Of a stretch of 64,000 nt of DNA, positions 10,748 through 25,700 are shown one piece after another; within the stretch, counting starts at the first letter, position 1; every line of letters starts with the position of its first letter. A program made the position numbers and the translations under genes. The notes below the pieces were generated by a model. It made no database searches. It saw nothing but the letters and a program-made list of their open reading frames with translations, and was not told the origin of the DNA. Source of the DNA: Apostichopus japonicus (lineage: Eukaryota > Echinodermata > Holothuroidea > Aspidochirotida > Stichopodidae); assembly GCF_037975245.1 (NCBI RefSeq), contig NC_092568.1, positions 12,175,501 through 12,239,500 on the forward strand. Reading direction: 5' to 3'.

Positions 10748-13700
10748 ATGTTCTTTACATTTTCACTGGCAAGCTACTATGCTTCCTCTTACATGGCTAG
10801 GAAGTTCACCAAATTCCTGGCCTATGGGCGAGGTAAGTTATGACCAACAAATATATGTTTATTTGTTCCATTTTGAGTCGTCATTTTATGTGGAACGCTA
10901 TACAAAGGGATGTCCTCGAGTTATTTGGAATTTCTCGTATTAAGATATGATACTAACTTTATAGGACAATTAGTTCAATATAGACATCATCTCACATGTT
11001 AAACATCAGTTTAAGTTTGTTTGATTTGATGAACCCTATTGTGAGTACAATTCCTACAAGATATTACGTACGCCAATAACATTAACTTTGTGTACGATTT
11101 TATTGTTACCATATTTTTATACGGTAACTGTAAGTCCGAATAAAGCGTAATACCTATATAACGGGATTTTCAGATATTATGTTTGCTTCATAAACAATCC
11201 AATCAGATAAAACATGACATCACTTAATAGGTCAATATCAACATACAATTTGGTACGGTGTGTAGGGTGGGATAAGGGTGAGGTGCTGTTGGGGCCTGGA
11301 TGGCCAGGCCATCGTTACTGTGTACGTGACGTATTTCATTAACTACGTGTTTTATAGTACTAGGTGAATGTAACATCGATTGTCAATATTAGGAAGGCCG
11401 ATTACTGAGAGAAGATTGTCCAGCGATCATAATTTGTATTTTAATGCTTTATAAAGCGTTCATAAAAGTTCCCTATATTCAGTTCGTTCCTTTCAATTCA
11501 AGTTGTCCATCTCCCATCCCACGCTATCCTTACTCTTGAGGAGTCCAATATGTCATTGAAAATGACTTGCTGATCTCAGTCAACAGTGTTTCTTCTTTAC
11601 ATGCCAACCAAAATAAAAAGCTAGCCCAGTGACACACACCCGTCCATAGTGACGCCTAACAAGACTTATATCAGGTCTCTGCATACAATGTTTCTGATTT
11701 CATATACTAACCAAAGTATAAGGCAAGTCATTAAAACAAACTGAATTCATCTTCATAGTTAGTCCGATATATTTTCCTTTTTCCTCAGCTCAATACATCC
11801 TCCCAGAAGGATGTTACGGGTATCGTCCTCCGTTTCAAGGTAAGGTGTAGGTCAAACAAAATTACGTCATCCAATTTTGGTTGAGCATTTATATCACATG
11901 AATAATATATCCAAGTAGAGGAATAATACATTGGCAAGTGTATTAAGTAAATGGTGTTTTACTGGAAGGGAAAATGAGATGTGGGCAGAAGTGGTAAGAG
12001 CGTACTTAACTAGGTCAAGGCTTGGAGGATAGGGAGAGGGACCGAGCTTTGAGAATCGGGTTATATAGTTAAGCATTCTCCCGGTGTGATTCCTTTTATA
12101 ATTTTTCCTTCCCCGGTGGGTAATTAAGGAAACGATAGGACGACCGTCCACTCACATAGCACTACCAACCCGCCCTCTCCACCCCCCCCCCTCCCCACCA
12201 CGTAATATATTGAAATTATTGATAAAAGATCTTTATTCCTGTCTCCAAGCAAAGATTTACATACTTTATGATTACTTTATGATTTATTTACATACTTTTT
12301 TTACAGACATACTTTTATTAACAAACATTTTGTAATTGTAACACTTTTTATTATTTCTATATAGATCTACAACGGAAACCCTTCAATCGGGAATTTCCCG
12401 TGACCGAAGAAAATATTTCTTCGCTCCTTTGCTTTCCATCAGGTATTTTCGAAATTCAGTCTGCAATTTGGCAACAGTTCATACCTTCTGAATTGAATTG
12501 TATAATTACACTTCGTAATAAACTTCTGTGACCATAGGCTGTGAATTGCTACTGCCCTCTATTTTACAAGACCCGGACCATAGTCATTTATAAACTCTTC
12601 GTCGTCCATTCAGTGTCTCGTTTCTCTTCTTAATTTTGTTTGGTTGGTCGTTTTCTTAATGCTTTCCTTACTTGCTCTCTTGTGTGTGTTTGAATCTGTG
12701 TGTGCGTTTGTCGAATCATTTATATGGTAAACTACATTATTTCTCAGATAATGTCGCTACATTCTCTGTTTTGTTGTAGAGCAAACCATGCGCATGCGTG
12801 AAGATCTTCTTAACAGTAAGCTTATCAACTTTTCATTCCTTTAATACTTCATCAATATTCATACTATAAACGTTCATTAAAAAAAGATGACATACTTATA
12901 TAAGTTAAACATTAATGTTAACAATACTATTATTAGTCACGTTCTGTTCCTAATAAGAGGTTGTCTTGATGGATACTGAATATCAAAACTTTGTGCGTTC
13001 ATTAAAAACCAAGAAAACATGTAAACTTATTAAAGTCAAAATTTAGTATAAACCATGTTATTATTAACATTCTCTTTTCCTACACTTAGGCTATCTTGTG
13101 TTATGAAATAGTAATACCATCTCTTTGATGTTACCGAAAAACTCCATCGAGATACCTTACAGGCCTCTTATGTATTTATCTAGGTCATGGATTCAGTTTT
13201 CCCACGAGAAGTTTTTTAACTATCTTATTGAATCTTGGTACAGGGCCTTTTCCCAAAATAGATTCCATTATGTCTGTGGAACATTCGAGAAGGTTCTCTC
13301 ACGTGGTATGGAAGTTTCCATAGAAAGGGGATGGACTTCCAAACTCCCAACCAATCAGGGCAGATCAGTGCCAGTGCACTTATTTTTATATCGTTAAGTT
13401 AATACAGGATGGTCAGGTCATTGGCTGCCTACTGATTATGCGCAGAGGGATTTTTATAGAAGTAAGGTATAAAAGAAAAAGGAGGTCAGAAATTTATCAC
13501 TCCGTCAGCGCTCCGTGATCAGTTCGTTGCTTCGTCACCATTTCATCACTCTTTCTAATTGTTTAATTGACGGAGTCAAGTCAAGTCAAATCATTGTAAT
13601 TTAGTTTTATTTGTAAAGAGAATCGACAGAGAAGAAATTATACCGAATCATTACTCAAATCCGATCTTGTCAAATTGTTTTTCTGTGAACTCATTGTTTT

Positions 13701-16700
13701 CTTCCGTTCGAGACATCTCCTGAAGAAGCATAAATACGGCATCAAGATACCCCAGTACCTTTCTATCGCGAGTCCCGATATAATATCACTATCGGAGGAG
13801 CCGGGCTCGTCACAATATTACATGGTGGAGGTCGGTTGCTTTCTTCAGGAACAAAACGGAAATGGAACTTTTCACAACTTTCGTTCGTTACGATCAATAA
13901 CGAACAGGAGATTTTTGTTTTGGCCCGAAGACCTAACGAGGAACACAACGCATGTTCACGACCTAGCCTAACCTAAACACTCTACGAGGGAAGACGGCCT
14001 ATACTAGCCTAAGCCTGTACACCGGATGCCGGAACCACTGATCTGTACGCTAACGTTAATCAACCCAGCATGCAGTTCGCGTTTGAACATTCGCGCAACC
14101 AATACGTAGAATACTACAGCTCTAAACATCAGAACTGAACATTTTCGCGATCTAAGCCTAGACTCGACCCGATGTTAACGGCGAACGAATCTGAAGTTCT
14201 TACGATATGTAGGCCTACCTGCTACTACCTACCTGCTACTACCTGCTGCTACTACTATTACTACTGCTAACCGAGGGACTTCCATCATCGTTTGCAGTTC
14301 CACTACCAGTTCTTAGTTAAACATAGGGGTGAGTGAAATCATGCCAATTTGTATCCCAACCCCTATTTGAGATCAGAGTGTAACGATAAGTTATTTTAAT
14401 CGTGTCCATGTATTGCATATTTGTTATTTGTATTTAATAACGGTCGATAGTGTGTTCAATTGAGTAGAGGCTCATGTTGTATACTCGTAACTAGCCTAGG
14501 ATTGTATGTGGCATCATGTCCGTCAGTGAACAGGAACTAGAGACCAAGTTTGATCAGTCACGTAGGTCAGAATCGCAAGATAATCCAAAAGAGATGAGGC
14601 AAAGATATAGTTCTCGTGATTCTCGTGGTCCTAGGACAGGTCAGAATAATAACAGGAGAAGGTTACCATATTTTAATCCTTCAATCACATGTTACTACTG
14701 CCAAAATCGAGGTCATTTTGCACAATATTGTCAAATTCGCCTAAGCCATGAAATGGAGGCTAAGGTAAACAGAGTACCAACACAGAATTTTCAGTAGGGA
14801 GCACTTATGATTGCACTCATCATACAGTGACTCCAGACAATGTACCAAGTAAGGGAAGATCGAAACGTAAAGCAAATAATATTTGGAAGAATAGTAATAT
14901 TCCTAGTTCTAGATATACAGGGAACGACCGTATTGTGGATATTCAACTGGACACACGTAATTTTGTAAGAGGTACTTTACATGATGGTAAAGGAATTTCA
15001 CTGTTGTTTGATAGTGGAGCAACATGCTCTATCATTTCTTCTTCTACAGTGCAAAATTCAAAGTATTTATCCTCTATACAACCAGTCTCGGTTGATGTAG
15101 TAAACCTAAAGTTGGGTAATGGTCAGTTTATTCATGCGTATAGCACGATAACATTTCAGGTCAAAATTCAAGGTCATGAATTTCAGCTTTCTGCTTTAAT
15201 TGCTGCAAACCTGACAGGTATTGACTTAATATTAGGTAGTCAAACTCTGAAGGAATTGAATGGATCTTTGGACTTTACCACAAACTGTTTTAGAATTAAA
15301 CAAGCCAAAGTTTTCCTTAGGCCAGTGCAGAGATTTGTTATTTACCCAGGTCAGCAAAGATACATTACTGTACAGGGACGTCTTCCACTATATGCACGAA
15401 ATGCAGATATGGTTATTAAACCGTTTCCTCTAATATCTCGTATGTGTCCTTCACGAATGTTAGTGAAAATGCATAAAGGTAGAACAAAGATTCTACTAAG
15501 GAACATGGGTAATCGGAAATTTTTTCTGCATCCTTCTCGCACAGTGGCTCATTTAGATTTAGCAGATATCATTACGGTCACAGAAGACATACCTACTGAT
15601 TCTCTAGATTTTCTGAATGTTATGAGAGACATCGAAAAACCGTCTCTTTTTCAAACCAATTCTAACTCTAAAGAGAATCGTGATGAAATTACACGATATA
15701 ATTTACATCGTTATCCACATTTGACAGCCGATGATCCCCTGGTTTCCAAATCCGAACAGGAAATCATGAGAGAAAACATTAATTTGGAACAAAGTATTCT
15801 AAATGCTTCAGAAACAGAAAGCATATATGAATTTCTAGACTCACATAGAGATGCATTTTCTCTTTATGGTGAATTATCTCACTGTCCAAATTATGAGGCT
15901 GATATTACTCTTACTAATGACGAGCCATTTTACATACGTCCCTATAGACTTTCAGATGAGGACAAAGTCATTGTCGCCAGTGAGCTAGACAAATTAGTGC
16001 GATTAGGAATCTTAGCGGTAGGACATCAGTCTTATACCTCCCCGGTTTTCCTCATTCCAAAGAAGGGAACAAAAGACAAAAGGGTTGTCACAGATTTTCG
16101 CTACTTGAACAGTAGAATAAAACGTCTCAATCACCCATTTCCATTACTGAACGAGACTATCCGTACCATAGGGTACTCTGGAGCCAAAATTTTAGGTGTT
16201 CTTGATTTGAAGTCTGCATTCTTCTGTCTGCCACTTAGTGTTCATGCACAACAATATACAGGTATTGCTTCATTTCATGGAGGAAAGCATTATTATTATA
16301 AACGCTTACCACAGGGATTGAATTTATCTCCAGCGATCTTTCAGTCGCAAATTAATGATATTTTGGCAACGATCCCAAATTCAAATAAGTTCTGTATTGC
16401 TCATCATGACGATATTATTGTGTACAGTGCAGACAAACAATCTCACAAACAACACCTACAGGCAATTTTTAAGGTTTTAATGGACAATGGATTGAAAATC
16501 TCTCCGAAAAAGTGTAGCATTTTTCAAAATTCAGTCCGATATATGGGACATTTGCTCTCAATAACCCCAAAAGGTGAGGCTTGTATCCAACCTTTACATG
16601 ATAGATGTGCAGCGATCAGGAACACACCGAAACCACACAATGTTAAGTCAGTAAGACGATTTGTAGGTGCAGTTAATTATGTGGCTTCATTTTTCCCAAA

Positions 16701-19700
16701 TATTCAAGCACTATTGAGACCATTACATCATTTGAGTCGTAAAAGAAAGGAATTTAAATGGACAGAGGAACATCAGAGTGCATTTCAAAGTATTAAAGAG
16801 TTGTTGTGTAATCCACCTATATTGCATATGCCACAGAAATATGGTCGTTTTGTATTATATAGCGACACATCACGAGTAGCAACAGGATCATACCTGACAC
16901 AAAGAGTTAATGGCAAAGAGAATATTATTGCATATTACTCTAAGATATTACCACCAGCATGTCAGAGGTATAGTGTCACTGAATTAGAAATGATGGGTCT
17001 ATTTATTAATGTGACAGCATTCAAACATTTATTGCAAAATGTAGAATTTGAGGCATATGTTGATCACTCAGCCATTGTTGAATTGTTTAAGTCAAAACAA
17101 GAACCAGCAACTACACGCTTACGTAAACTTCTGTTCAAATTGTCAGAATATACATTTCAGGTTGGTTATAAGAAAGGCTCAGAATTGGTTTTGGCGGATT
17201 ATTTGTCAAGAGCACCACAGGAATTCCACTCTGAAATAGATCAGGTTGCTCAAGAGGTCAGTTCTTATGAGGATTTTTCAACTCCACCTAAGGAGACATT
17301 TAATCCAATCATGACAAGGTCAAAGGCAAGGTCAATGGGAGTCAAAGTTCCAGATTTATTTCCGAATAGAGTCACTAAGGAGTCTAAGCAGGATTCCCCA
17401 GCCAAAGAATCAACAAATAGAGTTGAAAGGACATCCGTTCCTAAGGCAACACATTCTAGTGATCATGTTACACAGAGACCACAACCTGAGTCACAAAAGA
17501 TGACTACACCAGTAATTTCTACTGACAAGAGAGAAACAAATATTCAAAGGCCTACTATTACTATGCCGATTGAAAATAGACATACATTTAGTCCTGATGT
17601 ATTAGTTGTGCCAAATTTTACAAGTGTTTCTCAACCTTCAGAGCCAAGATTAGTGGATCAGAATAGACATAGAGTGCAAGAGGTAATCAGAGAACCACCA
17701 CCAGAATTATTTGTTCAGCCAAAGCCAGTCATAACAAACATTGATCATTTGGTTACAGGGCACATCCCAAAACAAAAGGAATTGAATAAAGTCATGAAGG
17801 CAATTCAAGGAAAGCTGATCAAAAACTATGATCTGCCATTTGATGTAAAGGAGTTGCAAATTCAACAACAAACTTGTCCTTACTACAAACCAATTTATGA
17901 TTTTCTTGCACACGACATTATTCCAAGTAATGTTAAGCATGCTAGAACTGTTCGTTCTCAAGCAGAGGATTATTTGTTATGTAATAGTTTGTTATTCAGG
18001 ATATTTTTGCATGAGACTAATGATGCTAAGATGACTCTTCAGTTAGTCGTACCTGAGACTATGGTAGAACCAATAATATCTCGATATCATGATGACTTGT
18101 TAAGTAATCATCAGGGTGTAATGCGTACATATTTGACCATTAGACAGCATTTCTATCTGCGCAATATGTTTCAACGCATCAGTAATTATATTCAGGCATG
18201 TCTCCGTTGTCAAGAATTCCGTAAGAAACCGGACAAATTGAGACAATATCATGCTCGCATTCCTGATTCTTATCGTCCTTTTGACAGACTTAGTTTGGAT
18301 TTCAAGACTATGCCCACAACGGCTACAGGATTTAAACATTTGATGGTTGTTTGTGATGAGATCACTAGATTTGTTGTATGTGTTTCTCTTAAGACGCTTG
18401 ATGCTGAGACAATATGTGAAGCATTATTGCAGAGGGTAGTTACAACCTTTGGTCCACCGTCTTGTATCATAAGTGATGCGGCAGCTTCTCTTACAGGAAA
18501 ATTAGTGGAGCTCTTAAGTAAAGCTTTAGGCATTGAACAAAAGTTCATCAGTGTAAGCAATCATGGAAGCTTACAGGTTGAAAGACACATTCAGACTCTT
18601 TCAAATTTCCTCAAAGTGAACTTAAATCAGTTTGGTACGGATTGGGTACGATTTGTCCCAACATCAGCCTATGCATATAACACATTTTCCTCTCCTCAGT
18701 TAGGTAGCTATAGCCCATTTGAACTTGCATTTGGACGTAAGCCGCCAAATCTTACAAATTTATCATTCAATCCAATGGCAGGATTATCACAATCTCATGG
18801 AGAATATGCTGCATTGTTAAAGAAACGATTTGATCATTTGTCAAGGGTAATGTTGGTCTTACAAAAGAAGCAACAAGATGCTCAGAATGTTAAGATAAGT
18901 GCAAAACTGGACAAAGGTGCAATTTATTCAACGGGTCAATTAGTTTATCTGTATAAGCCAACGTCTTCCTCCTTGACTGCAAACTCTCGCAAAATTGCTG
19001 CAGAATGGTGTGGACCACTAGTGATACATCAAGTTTTGGATAGGACTCATTATTTGTTGGCCACTCTCAAAGGAGAAATTCTTAGTGATGTATTCAATTA
19101 TAACAGGCTTAAACCATGTTTTGTAAGAGCATCTTCTGAAACTAAGAATATCACCAACATTCAGAAATTGCGAAATGTCTTGAAAACAAAGGGTTCATCA
19201 AGTGAAAAGGTTGCACGAATGCGAAATGTTTTGAGTAGTAACACTTCTAATGCAGAAAATGTTAATGTCATGCAAGATGCACATATTGAGTTTCATGATG
19301 AGTTTGGTAACATTTTGCCAGGGGTAACTTCAGATCACATCATGTGTCTTGTGACCACTAAGCCAATGAATGTTGCATCCTTTTTAGAGAATAGAGCACA
19401 TAATGAAGGATTAGCACTTCCATATCCTTCCATCAGAGATAGCATATTAAGGCAAAAGAAAGTTTTTGCAAATGCTCCACAAGGAGACATGAAGGTCCAA
19501 CGTGCTAGATACAAATTGGGTGAATTACAGGTTCTGGTCACCTATCAGACACCATGTTTTCCAACAGGCTTTAAGAGTCATGATTTTTGGTGGAATGTAG
19601 GAAAATATTCCAACACAGGGGAAATAATAAATTTTCTCCATGAAAAGGGATTGAACATTACAGGCAGTCCAAGCAGGATGTTGCAAACATTATATGGTTA

Positions 19701-22700
19701 GTACAGTATAACTGCATATTGCTTTAAGTTCAGATGAACAGGTGTTTTACCCACGATTGTATGAATGGAATGCATCATGGCATTTACCTGCATACCTATT
19801 AAGTGGAAGTCATTGTACTATATGGTGTAACAGTATAAGCTTTATTGTTTAAAAACGCCACTAAGTGACCTAGTTTCATCTTTTATAACAAATGTGTAAT
19901 GAGTATACCTTATTTCTCCTTATGAATTCGTTCAAACGTTTACCCGGCAATTAGAACATATCCGGAATATTAGCAACATGGGTTTTCATATATTGAGAAA
20001 TATTTTAAGGATATTTACATTGCATTATTTATGTTATATTGAAAGCTATTCAGAGACAGCATTGAAGATATGCAACTTTTGCTCACAGCAACAGTTATCG
20101 AAGCAAATGAAAGTATAGATCTTTTGAGGAAGTTATGTATATATTTTCTTTTCCTCAAATATTCATGCGAAAGTTTAATTTCATCATGAAGTTTAAAAGT
20201 CAAGATGTTAAGTATTATGTAAATTTGAAGAAAGATTTGTTGATGTCATAGTCTATGGAGTCTCTTTTATGGTATCGAATATCTAGTACTTTGGTACTTT
20301 ACTAGACTATCATTCGGAGTGCATACCTAGGGTCACCATGCTATCGAGTCACATTTTGTTGATTTTCTTGAAGTGGATGTATATGATTCACAAGGTTTCA
20401 AAGCGGTTTTGAAACTATGCCTTCATTAAAGAGGAGGTTTTGTAAATGAGTTTGTAATATTTTAAGGTTCTTTTTTTGTGTACGAATTTTTCATGGAACG
20501 CTGAGGTGTTCTGTTCAGTTAAAAGATAACTAAGTCAAGTTTTCTCTGATCTCTCCCCAAATCACGGCATGATTTCACTTTTGATATAAATGTATTATTG
20601 ATGTATGAAATGCATAAATGTATTTTGTTAAAAGAGATACTGCATATTTTGCTGTGTCATGTAACTTTAAGATATCTTAATGATATATATATATATTTTT
20701 TTTTAGATTACATCATATGATGTCATCAATATTGAAGAGGTACACAAAAATTTCATGGAGATAGTGTCAATGTATAGAACATATGATCATTTTAATAATT
20801 CGTAACCAAGATGTTAACCTTTGAGATATATGAAGACCATTTATTGAAGTCAATGAATATTAGTGAATGTGCTTACAGTACTCTACCTTCTTGAGATAAT
20901 GATAAGTTAAAGCGGTATGATGTTAAAATTTTGGAGTATCCAAAAATTTTAAAAGATTGAGGGGGATGTTATGAAATAGTAATACCATCTCTTTGATGTT
21001 ACCGAAAAACTCCATCGAGATACCTTACAGGCCTCTTATGTATTTATCTAGGTCATGGATTCAGTTTTCCCACGAGAAGTTTTTTAACTATCTTATTGAA
21101 TCTTGGTACAGGGCCTTTTCCCAAAATAGATTCCATTATGTCTGTGGAACATTCGAGAAGGTTCTCTCACGTGGTATGGAAGTTTCCATAGAAAGGGGAT
21201 GGACTTCCAAACTCCCAACCAATCAGGGCAGATCAGTGCCAGTGCACTTATTTTTATATCGTTAAGTTAATACAGGATGGTCAGGTCATTGGCTGCCTAC
21301 TGATTATGCGCAGAGGGATTTTTATAGAAGTAAGGTATAAAAGAAAAAGGAGGTCAGAAATTTATCACTCCGTCAGCGCTCCGTGATCAGTTCGTTGCTT
21401 CGTCACCATTTCATCACTCTTTCTAATTGTTTAATTGACGGAGTCAAGTCAAGTCAAATCATTGTAATTTAGTTTTATTTGTAAAGAGAATCGACAGAGA
21501 AGAAATTATACCGAATCATTACTCAAATCCGATCTTGTCAAATTGTTTTTCTGTGAACTCATTGTTTTCTTCCGTTCGAGACATCTCCTGAAGAAGCATA
21601 AATACGGCATCAAGATACCCCAGTACCTTTCTATCGCGAGTCCCGATATAATATCACTATCGGAGGAGCCGGGCTCGTCACAATATTACACTTGATCTCA
21701 CGCTTCAAGACCAGCTAAAACTCTACCCTGACTTTGGGCTGGCAAACCTTGAAGGTGAGTTATGAACTTGAGATCTTATATTGAAATAAATACACATATG
21801 ATTATTATTTAACTATTAGAACACGAACAGGTGGTTAGACTATTTCAAAGACAGTATGATAGTTTTAGTTTTCTTTTCATTTATCTTAAGTTTAGTTATT
21901 ATTATTTCTTGGTCCACAGAGTGCCTCCTTCACAGACTTTCTTCAAGTATTCCTCTCGATCACAAGAACGGTAATTTACGCTTACATAAATCAGTTTTAT
22001 CAAGTGTAAGAAAGATCAGACTATTCATGAAACATGTTATCCGTGTTCAACTAGTTAAACTGAATTTAATATTTATACTTTCAGATCCTGCGAGAATCTA
22101 TTTTATTGCAAATTCCTGTGACTTTGGGATCATTTCTTTACCTCGAAGTGAGTTTGATTGTTTTAAGCAAGATCTCATTGAATGTGTTCATTTTTTTTAC
22201 TAAATTTGATAGAATTCTAATTAACTACTGGGTCTTTGTATTATCCGCATACCCTCTCTATATACTCACAAGCCCCTCATCCAACGCTCTTTCTTACCTT
22301 TCCTTACCTCCTCTCCACACATTTCACTGACATGCTCTTCTCTTTCAGTCACTCCCTTTCCCCTCTACACTTCCCTTCTGACTGAATGTTGAAGCACTTT
22401 CACTGTGACTAAAATTACTTGCATGTATTAAGTGTGAAGTGGTCTTAGTAGGTGCAACAATTAAACTCTTAATGTGATTTCACATAAACTTGCATTTAAT
22501 AGAATTAAACCTATGACCCTGAAAACGAGTCTTATTTAGTGACATATCCAGAAGAACAAGTTCCTACTGATGTAAGAGGAGTAGCGGCCTTATCCCCCCT
22601 CCCTCACCCCTTACCCCATTACATATTATTACCGGCAATGTTGTATCTTCATTAAGCTCCAAAATAAGCATCAACATTTTTCTTGCATGTTTAAACTTTT

Positions 22701-25700
22701 AATAGTCGAGCAGTACACGACCCCTGCTGCCTTCGAGAAGCATCAACAAGATGATACTACCTCTACCTGGTCTGGTAAGATATATTTTGGTTCCATTCAG
22801 TACTTCATAATTTTCGTGACTTTGTTATATTATAAACGATATGTTTTTAGTGAGATGCATGGCACTTCAGTAAAATAATTTGGTTTATAGTTTATCGCCA
22901 ATAAGTAATCAAAAAGGGAAGGAAATCAAACTCTCGTTGTCAAAAAAGTGGTTATATCTTTATATTTAAAAGTTTAGCCAATTTTATTCACGCTGCAGAT
23001 ATTCAGGGCCAACACACTCAACAGACCACAACAACGAGATATGAAGGTAAAGTAACACTCACTGTAGTCGGTAGGCTATAATATATGGTTATACTATATT
23101 GAAGCATTTAGGTATATCTTCTTTTTCAAGACTGTATGTAAGGGGGGGGGGCGGTCACTTGTGGAAGTCTCTGCAGTACCGTATTAAATATTTATCAGTA
23201 AATAAAACAGTTTGACGAGAAAAGTCACATTTTCGCTTTTCAGGTTACACCCTGACTTACTACCAGTACACCTTCAAAAGTTCAACTGGTGAGTATTGAG
23301 TGAAATTGGATTAAGTATTGTGCGCAAGAAAAGACAAGTTAATACTAAACTGATTTGAATAAAAAAATATTAATATTAATCTTTCACTTCGTCAATAATT
23401 TCGACTCAAGGGATAATAAACCTGAGATTTATGCATTGAAAGTCTTCTTGGCTGTTTAAAAATATAACATTATTTGAATCTCTTTCAGGCCCTGATCAGA
23501 TGCAAAACACCGAGGAAACTCTAACAGGTGAGAAATATAAATTGTTTGTTAACACATCACAGAGTTTTGATTGATTTGAGAAAAAAAAAATTATTACTTC
23601 GAACTGCTTTTTTCATATTCCTTTCAGATCCAACCGGTAACAAGACAGCTACCAAATACATGTACTATTGGACTGGTAAGTGTTGTCATATTGTATCACA
23701 TGTTCTTGCTGGGGTGTTTCTCTTTGAATGTTCATTTGGCGAGGGGGGGGGGAGGTGGGGGTACCTTATGCTCAGTTTAGACTGTATCATCTGGGGGTAA
23801 AGAATGGGATAAACAGTGGTGTGGGAAGGATTACTTATATTATATTACATTATTGACTTACAAGAAGTAAGCATATATCCTTAACGTCATCGACACTGTG
23901 ACTTTTTCTGTGAGTTTATTGTTTCAGCGATATTAATGGATTCCTCTTTCTTTTCTCTGACAGATGGGGTGTCTTCATACCAACTGAAGGCGAATAAGAT
24001 AACAACTCAAACCGAAGGTTTGTTATTTCAAATATATAATAATAATAATAATAAGGAGCCATGAATATCAAATTACAATTTATCTTATATATTAAGTATT
24101 CTTATACATTAATAATTCTTTTTATTGCCTATTAGTCTGTCATATTATGATGTTAAGTAATATATTCTGTGTTTACAGACGGACAAACTATCACCCATAC
24201 ACAGGACATTCAACAGTGTGATTACTCTGGTGAGTAACCTACTGTCCATTATTTTATCATTATTTATTATTTTAGCAATTACTAATTTATTTATTATTTG
24301 AAACGATCATAAAATATAATTAGACAAAAGATTGTGTTAAGCAAATTTCCTCACCTTTCCACCAGCCCACCACCCTACTCTTCATCACTGTACAAAACAT
24401 AATCGTGGAAGTTGTAACGCACACTGCTTCAGTATAATATCGATACGGTTACATTTGTAAATATAAAATAATCCATAATTTGTTGTAAATTACTCTCCTC
24501 GTTCACAGTTTTTGGGATTGGTAAGGAAGATCTAAGCCACATCACTGATAACACTCTAGTAGGTAAGTAGCTATATATCTCCGTCATTGATATACATGCA
24601 TTGTTATACGATCGCACAGCGATAGAAAGAAATACGTTCCTTTGATAATGTCGTGAATACTTATATAACCTTCCTCTTGTCAATTTATCATTGTTGGCTG
24701 TTATAGTTTATGGAACGCCACCCACCCAGTATAATTCACAAATTTATTATTTTGTTCCCTTCTTATTTTAGCTGGAAAGCAAACAACAATAAACAAACAA
24801 TTCAGTTTACAGACCAGTAGTAGTGGTGAGTTGGATTTATTTATATAAAATATGAATGAAATGAATCATAATCTAACGCGATCTCCTTTTCTTAAAGCTA
24901 AAAGACTTCTCTCGTATATTGAAGTTACTTCATCTTTCTTTGTTCTTTATGTTGTTATATTACAATAGTTTCGGATTAAATCGCTGCGGACCGAAAATAT
25001 ATGCACTATATGTACTACAAACAGTTTGCATGTAAAGGATCAAACTAAGAACACAAGATCCGGATGACAATAAAGAGGTTTTACAAATTGTTGTTTTGTA
25101 ATTAACTTGATTTATCGATCTGCTCTTCTTAAAGTAAAAGCACTTCAAAAGATAAATAATCAAGTTTTACTTCAAAACTCGTATTTTAAAGTTATTTTAT
25201 CTTTATTTATTGTAATGTTCTTTAATTACCATAGTTTGGTATTAAATTTGCTACACTGACCGAAAATATATGCACTATATGTACTATGAACAGTTTTTCT
25301 GTAAAGGATAAATATACGAACACATGAACCGGATTGCAGTAAAGAGGTTTTACAAATTGCAATCTTTGTAATGAAATTGCTTTAAATCTTGTATCCTCAG
25401 ACGGGACATCATGTCAGACTCAAACTCAGAGTGGCTCGGAGGAAACTGTATCAGGTATGATTTAGTAAAAACCGTTAACCTTCATGTCTAAGCTATCTTT
25501 ATGTAAACTAATATTGACGAAAATATAGTCTTATTTTGCAGTAAATGTCAAGAAAAACAGTTTAACCTTTCACACTCTTGTTTCTATTGTTTCATAATGC
25601 TATGTACCTGCTGTATCAGGTACGGTAAATGAAAAAAAAAAATTGTAAATCACTTGAAGTGAGAAACATTTTGTATTAAAGATTGTGTCCCGAGGCTTGC

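Larger units (their letters stand above)
13095..21694 (+). mobile_element. Complete Ty3/Gypsy-type LTR retrotransposon with 4-bp target duplication
   Basis: The element occupies 13099-21690 (8592 bp), flanked by the direct repeat CTTG at 13095-13098 and 21691-21694. It has two 724-bp LTRs that begin TGTTATG and end ATTACA, a TGG primer-binding site, a polypurine tract, a short Gag-like ORF and a Pol ORF in the order protease, reverse transcriptase, RNase H, integrase. That order is Ty3/Gypsy-like. No envelope-like ORF is seen. The LTRs appear identical by eye, which suggests recent insertion. It sits inside exon 5 of micro-exon gene copy B in the same orientation; the intact exon can be seen in copy C at 37796-37864. 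Confidence 0.95.

Noticed and set aside
13125..13397. 90-codon open frame, found again at 20993-21265
   Set aside because: It lies wholly in the LTRs; its repetition reflects LTR identity, and it overlaps promoter sequence.
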